Assembly (NCBI GenBank): GCA_900770655.1
Contig: CAAGLA010000038.1
Coordinates: forward strand, 62,001-126,000
Direction of reading: 5' to 3'
Origin: Bacteroidaceae bacterium
Lineage (GTDB): Bacteria > Bacteroidota > Bacteroidia > Bacteroidales > Bacteroidaceae
Length of the DNA stretch: 64,000 bases
Positions 26,133 to 34,433 of this stretch are shown here, one piece after another; position 1 is the first letter of the stretch; each line of letters opens with the position of its first letter. The notes below the pieces were generated by a model. The model was given only the letters and a program-made list of their open reading frames with translations, was not told the origin of the DNA and ran no database searches. Made by a program: the position numbers and the translations under genes.

Positions 26133-27152
26133 ATGAACAATATATTGGTCTATTGCGAAATGAACGGTCCCGTTGTGGCCGATGTGAGCCTTGAACTCTT
26201 GAGCGAGGGGCGCCGTCTTGCCGGCAAACTGGGCGTAGAACTTGAGGCTGTAGCCATTGGCTGCGGTTTGTCGGCTGTAGGCTCTCAGGTATACAAATAC
26301 GGAGTAGACAGGATGCACATCTTTGACGATGCGAAGCTTGAACACTATACCACATTGCCTTCGGCTGCAATTCTCTGCAAGCTTATAAAAGATAACGACT
26401 ATCAGATATTCCTTTTGGGTGCAACCGTTACGGGCCGCGACCTTGCACCGCGCATAACAGCCGAACTGCACTGCGGCCTCACTGCCGACTGTACGTCGCT
26501 CGAAGTGGGCCCGTACGAAGACAAAAAGCAGGGGGTGGTAATTGAAAACCTTCTATACCAGTCGCGTCCGGCTTTTGGCGGCAATATAGTAGCCACCATT
26601 GTGAACCCTTATAACCGTCCGCAGATGGCAACCGTGCGCGAAGGGGTAATGCCGCTCCGTGAGGTTCGTCCATTAACATACAAGGGCGAAGAGATTGTGT
26701 ATAACGTAGCCGATTACGTAGACCCTGCCTGTTTTGTGGTAGAGGTTCTTGAACGCTACGTTAAGCCTGCCGACAATAAACTGAAGAGTGCCTCTATAGT
26801 TGTGGCAGGCGGCTATGGCGTAGGCAGCAAGGAGACCTTTGATAAACTCTTTGAACTTGCCCATCTGCTTCACGGCGAAGTGGGTGCAACGCGTGCGGCT
26901 ATAGATGCCGGTTACACCACACGCGACAGGCAAATTGGGCAGACAGGTCTAACAGTGCGCCCTAAGGTATATATAGCCTGCGGTATATCGGGGCAGGTGC
27001 AGCACGTTTCGGGAATGTTGGAGAGCGGAATAATAATATCTGTCAACAGCGACCCCGAAGCACCTATAAACGCGCTTGCCGATTACGTAATAACCGGCAG
27101 GGTAGAAGAGGTTATACCGAAACTAATAACAACCTATCAGCAAAAACAATGA
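26133..27152 (+). CDS. etfA: Electron transfer flavoprotein subunit alpha
   Basis: The 339-residue subunit carries the C-terminal FAD-binding domain: VAGGYGVGSKETF, the Arg/Gly region GATRAAIDAGY, RQIGQTGLTVRPKVYIACGISGQVQH and SVNSDPEAPINALADYVI. It accepts electrons from the acyl-CoA dehydrogenase and passes them to a quinone reductase or other acceptor not encoded here. ATGA overlap with the dehydrogenase gene shows coupling. Etf-Acd complexes in anaerobes can bifurcate electrons; whether this one does is not decided by sequence reading. Confidence 0.96.
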   Translation: MNNILVYCEMNGPVVADVSLELLSEGRRLAGKLGVELEAVAIGCGLSAVGSQVYKYGVDRMHIFDDAKLEHYTTLPSAAILCKLIKDNDYQIFLLGATVTGRDLAPRITAELHCGLTADCTSLEVGPYEDKKQGVVIENLLYQSRPAFGGNIVATIVNPYNRPQMATVREGVMPLREVRPLTYKGEEIVYNVADYVDPACFVVEVLERYVKPADNKLKSASIVVAGGYGVGSKETFDKLFELAHLLHGEVGATRAAIDAGYTTRDRQIGQTGLTVRPKVYIACGISGQVQHVSGMLESGIIISVNSDPEAPINALADYVITGRVEEVIPKLITTYQQKQ

Positions 27153-28849
27153 ATTACTATAGCGATAATAAAGAACTGCAGTTCTATTTAAAGCATCCTC
27201 TCATTAAGCGCATAGCCGAAATGAAGGAGCAGGGTTATAGCCAGTGTGGAGAATTCAACTATGCTCCGGCCGGGTTCGATGAGGCTCTGCTCGGCTACGA
27301 GCAGGTACTCCGCTTGGTTGGTGAACTCAGCGCCGACATTGTGGCGCCAAACGCGGCAAAAATAGAAGAAGAGGGCCCTAAGGCTGTCGACGGCCGTGTA
27401 ATATATGCTCCGGCAACCGAAGAGGATTTGGAGCTCTTCCGCAAGGCCGGTCTTATGGGTGTCTCTCTGCCACGCCGTTACGGCGGGCTTAATTTCCCCA
27501 CAGCAGTCTTTACAATGATGCAGGAACTTGTGTGCCGTGCCGACGCCGGTTTCGGCAACCTGTGGGGGTTGCAGGACTGCGCCACAACAATATACAATTT
27601 TGGCAGTGACAGCCAGTGCGAACGTTATTTGCCAATGGTTTCGGCCGGTGCTACAATGTCTATGGACCTCACCGAACCCGATGCAGGCAGCGACCTTCAG
27701 AGCGCACGCCTTAAGGCTACATACAGCGAGGCCGACGATTGCTGGTATCTCGATGGAATGAAACGTTTCATTACCAACGGCGACAGCGATATACACCTTG
27801 TTCTTGCACGTAGCGAGGAGGGTAGTGTCGATGGACGAGGCCTTTCGCTTTTCATTTGTGAAAAGAGCTGCGGAAAGGTAAAGACACGTCGCATAGAGGA
27901 TAAAATGGGTATTCACGGTTCGCCAACCTGTGAGGTTGTCTTTGACCACGCTCCCGCTTTTCTTTGCGGCAGCCGCAGAATGGGACTGATAAAATATGTG
28001 ATGTCGCTTATGAACGGTGCGCGTCTGGGAATTGCCACACAGAGTGTGGCTATTGCACAGGCGGCGTATAGCGAGGCTCTCGACTATGCCCGTTCGCGCA
28101 AGCAGTTCGGCAAGGCCATAATTGAATTGCCTCCTGTGTACGATATGTTGGGCGCAATGAAAGCACGTCTGTCGGCAGCACGCAGCTTGTTGTACGAGAC
28201 TGCACGCAATGTCGATATGAGCTATCAGTTTGCCTCTCTCGCCCGTGAACGCTCATTGACTCCCGAAGAGCGTAACGAATCAAAGGCTTTCTCTAAAAAA
28301 GCCGATGCTCTTACCCCTCTTATAAAAGGCATAGGCAGCGAAATTGCAAATATGAATGCCTACGACTCGGTGCAGGTGCACGGCGGTTCGGGGTATATGC
28401 GCGACTATCTGTGCGAGCGCCTCTATCGCGACGCTCGCATAACATCTATTTACGAAGGAACAACCCAACTGCAGGTTGTGGCTGCAATACGCTATGCAAC
28501 AAGTGGGTACTATAGCGAACTGCTGGGCGAGTATCTGTCTGTTGAGGCTCCGCAACAGTTTGCATCGCTGCACTCTCGCCTGCAGGCTATGGCAGGCGAG
28601 TTCCGTAGTGCTCTTGCAACAGTCCAAGAGTACAACAATCAGGAAGTGCTCGATTTCCTTGCACGTCGCCTTTATGAAATGGCTGCATATTCTGTAATGG
28701 GCGCTTTGCTGCTACGCGATGCCATTGCCGACGAAGCGCTCTTCTCTTCGTCGCTGCACCGCTTTGTGGCTCTGGCCGAATCGGTTATTGCGGGCCACGC
28801 TGCATATATAAACAACTTTACTCAGGAATTATTAACCCAATATAAGTGA
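27149..28849 (+). CDS. Acyl-CoA dehydrogenase
   Basis: The 566-residue flavoenzyme oxidises an acyl-CoA to an enoyl-CoA, or in reverse reduces it, with EtfAB as partner. It has the FAD-binding motif MDLTEPDAGSDLQS, the middle beta domain with MGIHGSPTCEVVFD, the helical C-terminal domain with SRKQFGKAI, VHGGSGYMRDY and YEGTTQLQ, whose Glu is the likely catalytic base. About 100 extra C-terminal residues put it in the long ACAD class found next to etf genes in Bacteroidales. The chain length of the substrate is unknown. Confidence 0.93.
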   Translation: MNYYSDNKELQFYLKHPLIKRIAEMKEQGYSQCGEFNYAPAGFDEALLGYEQVLRLVGELSADIVAPNAAKIEEEGPKAVDGRVIYAPATEEDLELFRKAGLMGVSLPRRYGGLNFPTAVFTMMQELVCRADAGFGNLWGLQDCATTIYNFGSDSQCERYLPMVSAGATMSMDLTEPDAGSDLQSARLKATYSEADDCWYLDGMKRFITNGDSDIHLVLARSEEGSVDGRGLSLFICEKSCGKVKTRRIEDKMGIHGSPTCEVVFDHAPAFLCGSRRMGLIKYVMSLMNGARLGIATQSVAIAQAAYSEALDYARSRKQFGKAIIELPPVYDMLGAMKARLSAARSLLYETARNVDMSYQFASLARERSLTPEERNESKAFSKKADALTPLIKGIGSEIANMNAYDSVQVHGGSGYMRDYLCERLYRDARITSIYEGTTQLQVVAAIRYATSGYYSELLGEYLSVEAPQQFASLHSRLQAMAGEFRSALATVQEYNNQEVLDFLARRLYEMAAYSVMGALLLRDAIADEALFSSSLHRFVALAESVIAGHAAYINNFTQELLTQYK

Positions 28850-28852
28850 AAT

Positions 28853-29425
28853 ATGGAAAATACAAACAAATATATGCGTGTTGCATATACTCTGTTGTCG
28901 CATCGTGGCGACGAGTGTGAAGAGGTTGAAAAGACAACCCGTGAACAGCCTTTTGCCTTCCTGACAGGTGTCGGCTATACCCTCGATGCCTTTGAGGAGA
29001 ACCTCAAAGACCTTAAGAAAGGCGACAACTTCGACTTTACAATTCCGTCGGCCGACGCCTATGGCGATTACGACCCCGACCACGTGCAGGATTTCGACCG
29101 TGAGGTATTTACAATAGACGGCAAGTTCGATTCGGCGCATATTTACGCCGGCAATGTGGTTGAGATGATGCGTGCCGACGGTTCGCCCATACTCGGTACC
29201 GTAAAGGAGGTTACACCGCTTAAGGTGGTGATGGACTTCAACCACCCGCTTGCCGGTTGCGACCTGCAGTTCACAGGAACCGTTGTAGAGTCACGCATTG
29301 CTACCGAAGCCGAACTTAAGAAATTCTACGACTCCCTAAAGGCTTCTTGCAGCTGCAGTGGCGGTTGCAGCGGTTGTGGCGGTGGTTGCAGCGACAGTAA
29401 TTGCGAAGGTGGCTGTTGCCATTAA
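28853..29425 (+). CDS. SlyD-like FKBP isomerase with Cys-rich metal-binding tail
   Basis: This 190-residue cytoplasmic peptidyl-prolyl isomerase and chaperone has a split FKBP domain (FAFLTGVGYTLDAFEENL, then the IF chaperone domain, then VVMDFNHPLAGCDLQFTGTV), as in SlyD. The tail of about 26 residues holds eight cysteines and ends in His, with the repeats CSGGCSGCGGGC. In SlyD a His/Cys tail binds nickel for hydrogenase maturation; here the tail is almost purely Cys and Gly, suggesting zinc, copper or nickel binding. It follows the acd gene by three bases and is followed closely by aroC. Confidence 0.92.
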   Translation: MENTNKYMRVAYTLLSHRGDECEEVEKTTREQPFAFLTGVGYTLDAFEENLKDLKKGDNFDFTIPSADAYGDYDPDHVQDFDREVFTIDGKFDSAHIYAGNVVEMMRADGSPILGTVKEVTPLKVVMDFNHPLAGCDLQFTGTVVESRIATEAELKKFYDSLKASCSCSGGCSGCGGGCSDSNCEGGCCH

Positions 29426-29440
29426 TAATACAGAATAGGT

Positions 29441-30517
29441 ATGAACAGCATAGGACAACTTCTAAGGTTGACAACATTCGGCGAGTCGCACGGTGTTGCC
29501 ATTGGCGGTGTGCTCGACGGTTATCCGGCGGGTGTGCCCATAGATATGGACTTTGTTCGCAGTGAAATGTGCCGCAGACGGCCGGGACAGAGTGCCATAA
29601 CAACACAGCGTAACGAACAGGATGAGGTTCATTTTCTATCGGGAATATTCGAGGGCTGTTCAACCGGGACCCCAATTGCTTTTGTAATAGTAAACGACAA
29701 TAGCCGCAGTGGCGACTACGACAATCTTCGCGAGGCATTCAGGCCTTCTCACGCCGACTACGTATATGACCGTAAATATGGCGTTCGTGACCACCGTGGC
29801 GGAGGACGCTCGTCGGCACGCGAGACAGCAGTACGTGTCTGTGCCGGTGCTTTGGCGAAACTTGCATTGGCGCGCTTGGGAATTAGTGTAAATGCCTACA
29901 CGTCGCAGGTGGGCAATATATCTCTCAGCGGCGACTATCGCAGCTACGACCTCTCTCGGGCCGAAAAGAACGCGGTCCGTTGCCCCGATATTGAAAAAGC
30001 CGCCGAAATGGAGCGGCTTATTCTCGATGTCAAGCACCGTGGCGATACAATAGGCGGTATAGTGACCTGTGTGGCTCGCGGTGTGCCTGTAGGCTTGGGA
30101 GAACCTTTGTATGGCAAGTTGTCGGCATCTCTGGCAGCGGCAATGTTGTCCATTAATGCAGCCAAAGGGTTCGACTACGGCAACGGTTTTGCAGCGGCCG
30201 AAGGTTACGGGTCGGAACAAAACGATATATTCTACGACAACAACGGCTGTGTTGCTACGCGTACCAACAACAGCGGCGGTATTCAGGGCGGAATATCAAA
30301 CGGTAACGATATCTATTTTCGCGTAGCCTTCAAACCTGTGGCCACACTGCTAGTGAGCCAGCCCACTGTAGACAAGGCGGGGCACGACACTATGCTTCAG
30401 GCGCGTGGGCGTCACGACCCTTGCGTTGTTCCGCGTGCTGTGCCCATTGTGGAAGCTATGGCAGCGCTTGTGCTGCTCGACCACTATATGCTCTCCCAAG
30501 CTCGCAGAATCCTATAA
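29441..30517 (+). CDS. aroC: Chorismate synthase
   Basis: The 358-residue FMN-dependent enzyme converts EPSP to chorismate, the last shikimate step leading to aromatic amino acids and folate. Signatures are TFGESHGVAIGGVLDG at the N-terminus, the flavin/substrate motif DHRGGGRSSARETA, NSGGIQGGISNG and the C-terminal GRHDPCVVPRA. Length and motifs are standard. It lies 15 bases after the slyD-like gene on the plus strand, so co-transcription is likely. Other shikimate genes are not in the window. Confidence 0.97.
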   Translation: MNSIGQLLRLTTFGESHGVAIGGVLDGYPAGVPIDMDFVRSEMCRRRPGQSAITTQRNEQDEVHFLSGIFEGCSTGTPIAFVIVNDNSRSGDYDNLREAFRPSHADYVYDRKYGVRDHRGGGRSSARETAVRVCAGALAKLALARLGISVNAYTSQVGNISLSGDYRSYDLSRAEKNAVRCPDIEKAAEMERLILDVKHRGDTIGGIVTCVARGVPVGLGEPLYGKLSASLAAAMLSINAAKGFDYGNGFAAAEGYGSEQNDIFYDNNGCVATRTNNSGGIQGGISNGNDIYFRVAFKPVATLLVSQPTVDKAGHDTMLQARGRHDPCVVPRAVPIVEAMAALVLLDHYMLSQARRIL

Positions 30518-30550
30518 AATAAAGGGTGTACAAAACACAAACATATAATT

Positions 30551-32653
30551 ATGAGTAAAAAACAAAAAATAAAGCATAATGCTCCGGCGGTGGTAGCGGG
30601 CGGAGAAAAGAGTGCTGCTCCTGTGCAGCGTGGCTCTTTCCTGCAGAGTATTGCGGTCATTGTCAAAGAACGTAACAACAGATTGTGTTGGGTCTTCTTT
30701 GCTCTTTTATGGTCTCTGTTGGTGTTCTATGAACCGGCTCTGCTGTTCCGTATAGAAGAGTTGTCGTCGTTCCTCTTTACAGAACCATTCTTCAATGAGT
30801 TTCTTGCGGTGCCGGCCGGTATGCTGTCATACGCAGGTTCCTTCTTGGTGCAGTTCTTCTACTATCCGGCTTTGGGAGCGACAATATACACTTTGCTGCT
30901 CATTGCCGTGTATGCATTGACAAAGAAAGTCTTTGATATTCCTTCCCGCTATTCGATTGTTGCGTTGCTGCCTGTAGTAGCTCTTGTAGCCTCAAATATG
31001 CAGCTGGGCTATTGGATATTCTATCTGAAACTGCCGGGATACTTCTATGTTGCACTGCTGGCTGTAATAGTGTCGCTCTTTGCAATATGGGCATTCAAGA
31101 AAATGCCGGGGGCAGCACGTCTGCCGTTTGTGGCTGTTTGGGTCTTCGCCGCATACCCCATAATGGGAATATATGCCTCGGCTGCGGCTGTGGTAATGGC
31201 TGTGTATGGCTTGGCTATGTCGGTTAGGGGGCGTGGAGGCTATCTCTTGCCGCTTCTTGTTGCGGTGCTTGTTATATTGCTCGTTATATTCGTTCCCCGC
31301 TTCTACTACTATTACTACGTTACAATATCCGATGAATATATTTACTGGGCAGGAACACCATCGTACCAGTGGGACAATGCCGTTTATGCAAAGGTTCAGC
31401 ACGAAGAGGCCTCGCGCTGGTTCGACACCCGCTTCTACTGGGTACCGTTCCTGCTGTTGTTCTTCTTCTATCTAATGTTCCCCATTGCTTCTGCACTGAA
31501 AAAACAGCTGCTTAAATGCAAACGTTTGCAGCTTGTGGCCTCTGTTGCAGTGGTGCTGTTCTCGTCTCTTTTCCTCTATTCGCACTGGTTTACCGACAAT
31601 AACTTCCGTGTGGAAAATAAACAGAACCGTGCTATGTGGGAAGAGGATTGGGAGGCTGTGGCTCTCTATGCAAAGGAGGTGAAAGAGCCTACAAGGCAAA
31701 TAGTACTGAACAGGAATATCGCTTTGCTTAAACTTGGCCGTGCTGGTAACGAGATGTTCAATTATCCCGACGGCAGCTCCTCTATTATGGCACCGATGGC
31801 TGTGCACCTGACGCAGACAGGCGGAAAGATGATATACTACCAGTATGGCAAGTTCAACTTCTGCTATCGTTGGTGTGTAGAAGATGCAGTAGAGTATGGC
31901 TGGCGTTTCGAGTATCTGAAACACGCAGTACGTTCAATGTTGCTTTCGGGAGAGTATGTGCTGGCCGAAAGGTATATAAACATACTTAAGCAGACAATCT
32001 TCCACCGCTCTTGGGCCGAAGAGATGGAACAGTACTTGAACAACCCGGGTGCAATAGTGGCAAAACCGGAATTTACGATGCCTCTCTATATGACAACATA
32101 CGAAGATGTGCTTGCGGTAGATGAATCATTTGTGGAAGCCTTCCTGACAAAGGATTTTATGTATGTTCCGCAGTCTCCTTCGCCAATGTACATAGAGGTG
32201 GCGCTTATGAATTCTTTAATAAGAAAAGACAGAAAAACATTCTGGGTGATGCTCGACATCTACCTCAGAAACAATATCTCTGTCGATGCCAACGGCCGTC
32301 CGGCAACAAAGTTGCCTCTCCATTATCAAGAAGCATATATCTTGTTCAAACAGCTCGAAATGCAGCAACCGCCCGAACTAAGGAACATCAGCGTGGAAAA
32401 CCTCGAGCAAGGCTTTGAACCTACATTCATTGCTCCTCAGGTGAAAGAGCGTTTCAGCCGTTTTGCCCAAAAAGTGGCAATGCACAATGGCGCCAACTCT
32501 TCGTTCAACAGAGCTATCCCCGAAAACCCTGCCGACACCTCTGCTGTAAAGACCAAGACAAGCAATATGTATGTGGGGCCACATTTCAGCTATGAATATG
32601 GCGATACATATTACTATTATTTCTATTTTGTAAGCAAGATAAAGACCAACTGA
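30551..32653 (+). CDS. Large polytopic membrane protein, DUF6057-like
   Basis: The 700-residue protein has a basic cytoplasmic N-terminus, then about ten hydrophobic segments (roughly 45-350), and a soluble C-terminal half (about 360-700) with helical repeat character, ending in a Tyr-rich segment (TYYYYFYFVSKIKTN). It looks like the Bacteroidales membrane family I know as DUF6057, which has no established function. It sits 33 bases after aroC and 31 bases before the CXXCH lipoprotein gene, so those two genes probably act together at the envelope. The family label is from memory and only moderately certain. Confidence 0.7.
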   Translation: MSKKQKIKHNAPAVVAGGEKSAAPVQRGSFLQSIAVIVKERNNRLCWVFFALLWSLLVFYEPALLFRIEELSSFLFTEPFFNEFLAVPAGMLSYAGSFLVQFFYYPALGATIYTLLLIAVYALTKKVFDIPSRYSIVALLPVVALVASNMQLGYWIFYLKLPGYFYVALLAVIVSLFAIWAFKKMPGAARLPFVAVWVFAAYPIMGIYASAAAVVMAVYGLAMSVRGRGGYLLPLLVAVLVILLVIFVPRFYYYYYVTISDEYIYWAGTPSYQWDNAVYAKVQHEEASRWFDTRFYWVPFLLLFFFYLMFPIASALKKQLLKCKRLQLVASVAVVLFSSLFLYSHWFTDNNFRVENKQNRAMWEEDWEAVALYAKEVKEPTRQIVLNRNIALLKLGRAGNEMFNYPDGSSSIMAPMAVHLTQTGGKMIYYQYGKFNFCYRWCVEDAVEYGWRFEYLKHAVRSMLLSGEYVLAERYINILKQTIFHRSWAEEMEQYLNNPGAIVAKPEFTMPLYMTTYEDVLAVDESFVEAFLTKDFMYVPQSPSPMYIEVALMNSLIRKDRKTFWVMLDIYLRNNISVDANGRPATKLPLHYQEAYILFKQLEMQQPPELRNISVENLEQGFEPTFIAPQVKERFSRFAQKVAMHNGANSSFNRAIPENPADTSAVKTKTSNMYVGPHFSYEYGDTYYYYFYFVSKIKTN

Positions 32654-32684
32654 TGCCGTATTGGCTGTAAAAACCGAATTGTAT

Positions 32685-34187
32685 ATGAAAAGAATATTAG
32701 AAACCATAATACTGTCGGCAACAGTGCTTTTTGCCTCTTGTTCGGTGAGTGTACCCGGTTCTTATACTCCTCTTGATACAGAACCATCGCTCTTTCCCGA
32801 CTACAAGAATGTCACTGTTCCCTGCAATATAGCCCCTCTCTCCTTTAGAATAGATGAAGAGGGTGACGATTTTGTAACCCGTATCTCTTCCGGCGATACA
32901 GAATATGTTGTTGGCGGAACAGAAGTGGCTATCCCGCAGGAAGAGTGGAATGGGCTTTTATCCAAAGCCACGGGCGATTCCATAGCTGTCGATGTTTTTG
33001 TAAAGAGAGGCGAGCAGTGGAACTGTTATAGACGTTTCTTCTTTATTGTTTCGCCCGATTCAATAGATAATTATATATCGTACCGCCTTATCCCTCCATC
33101 TTATGTGGCATACGAAAGGCTATATATATGTCAACGAAACATAACCACATACGACGAGAGTGTCATATACAGCAATATGATAGTCTCTGCGGAGCCCGAC
33201 GGCCAGTGTATAAACTGTCACGCATACAAGAACTACAGAACCGACAATATGCAGTTCCACGTGCGCCAGAATATGGGCGGTACAGTCTTTGTACACAACG
33301 GCAATGTGAAGAAACTCGATATGAAGACCGACTCAACCATTTCGGCCGGTGTGTATCCTGCATTCAATCCTGTGTACGACTTGGTTGCCTACTCTGTAAA
33401 CAATACCGGACAGATATTCCACACCAAGAACCCCAACAAGGTGGAAGTGCAGGACCAAGCAAGCGATGTTATAGTATACAATCCTGTAAACGAAACCGTT
33501 ACCCACGTTTCCAACAATCCCGAAGATCTCGAAGTCTTTCCGGCTTGGTCGCCCGACGGCCGAACTCTCTACTATGGTTCGGCACACTTCCCGCAGAAGG
33601 ACTCTATGGTAACGAGAGTTTCCGATATGGTGCCTCGTTACAGGGAAATAAAGTACGATATCCTGAGCCGTAGCTGGGATCCTGAAACAGGTGAATTCGG
33701 CCCGGTGGATACCGTTTTCCTTGCTTCGGCCTTAGGCAAGAGTGCAACCTTCCCAAGAATATCTCCTAATGGCCGTTATCTGCTATTCGCACTTGGCGAG
33801 TATGGCTGTTTTCACATTTGGCACCAAGATGCCGATTTGTATGTAATGGATTTACACACAAAAGATTATTGGCCTTTGGCTGAGGCTAATTCGAACAGGC
33901 CGGAAAGTTATCATTCGTGGAGCAGCAACGGCAAGTGGATACTCTTTGCAAGCCGCAGGGAAGATACCAACTACAGCCGCCTTTACATTGCTCACGTAGA
34001 CGAAAACGGTGTCAGCAGCAAGGCTTTCCTTCTGCCTCAGGAGAGCCCATCTTTCTACGACTTCTTTGACAGGTCGTACAACGTTCCCGAATTTATGGTG
34101 GAGCCTGTGAAAATAACTCCCCACGAGTTTGCCGAAGTGGTTGAAGGACCTTCTGTAAAAGTTAAATATTCTACAAATGTAAAGTGA
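32685..34187 (+). CDS. TolB-like beta-propeller lipoprotein with CXXCH motif
   Basis: The product (500 residues from ATG 32685) has lipobox LFASC (Cys19), an N-terminal beta domain (about 30-165), a CINCH motif at residues 175-179, and a C-terminal PD40/TolB-type propeller with repeats such as FPAWSPDGRTLYYGS, FPRISPNGRYLLFA and YHSWSSNGKWILFAS. CXXCH is the covalent haem-attachment site of c-type cytochromes; the following region has further His and Met (FHVRQNMGG) that could be the distal ligand. That it binds haem is inference. A TTG-initiated frame from 32661 is rejected because it precedes the signal peptide. It follows the DUF6057-like gene. Confidence 0.8.
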   Translation: MKRILETIILSATVLFASCSVSVPGSYTPLDTEPSLFPDYKNVTVPCNIAPLSFRIDEEGDDFVTRISSGDTEYVVGGTEVAIPQEEWNGLLSKATGDSIAVDVFVKRGEQWNCYRRFFFIVSPDSIDNYISYRLIPPSYVAYERLYICQRNITTYDESVIYSNMIVSAEPDGQCINCHAYKNYRTDNMQFHVRQNMGGTVFVHNGNVKKLDMKTDSTISAGVYPAFNPVYDLVAYSVNNTGQIFHTKNPNKVEVQDQASDVIVYNPVNETVTHVSNNPEDLEVFPAWSPDGRTLYYGSAHFPQKDSMVTRVSDMVPRYREIKYDILSRSWDPETGEFGPVDTVFLASALGKSATFPRISPNGRYLLFALGEYGCFHIWHQDADLYVMDLHTKDYWPLAEANSNRPESYHSWSSNGKWILFASRREDTNYSRLYIAHVDENGVSSKAFLLPQESPSFYDFFDRSYNVPEFMVEPVKITPHEFAEVVEGPSVKVKYSTNVK

Positions 34188-34227
34188 ATTTTAACATTTT
34201 ATTGTTAATTATTCGAAATTTCAAAAT

Positions 34228-34264
34228 ATCCCCTTTTTTTGTTGCTTAAACAGAAATTGGGGAT
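34228..34264 (+). terminator. Terminator after the propeller lipoprotein, with alternative pairing
   Basis: ATCCCC (34228-34233) pairs with GGGGAT (34259-34264), followed by a run of eight T. The left arm with its T run (34228-34240) can instead pair over 13 bp with AAAAAAAGGGGAT at 34306-34318. It marks a break between the lipoprotein gene and the fasciclin/Sus block. Confidence 0.65.
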
Positions 34265-34344
34265 TTTTTTTGTGCCAAATGTGAAAAAAGTGCCCTCTAG
34301 GCGAAAAAAAAAGGGGATTTATGCGAATATTTATTTAAAAGTCT

Positions 34345-34352
34345 TATTTTTG
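34345..34352 (+). promoter_or_regulatory. Probable promoter -7 box of the fasciclin/Sus block
   Basis: TATTTTTG fits TAnnTTTG, with a leader of about 75 bases to the ATG at 34434. The TTG box is missing at the expected place, so activation by a regulator is possible. Confidence 0.5.
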
Positions 34353-34433
34353 CACGTTAGCAAAGGGTGTATTGTGCCTTGTTGCCTGAAACTTAAAAAA
34401 ACAAAAAAATAATAATTAATAATTTTTGTACTT

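Noticed and set aside
27188..27949. Minus-strand frame of 253 codons inside the acyl-CoA dehydrogenase gene
   Set aside because: The plus-strand enzyme has complete motifs through this region; the antisense frame has none.
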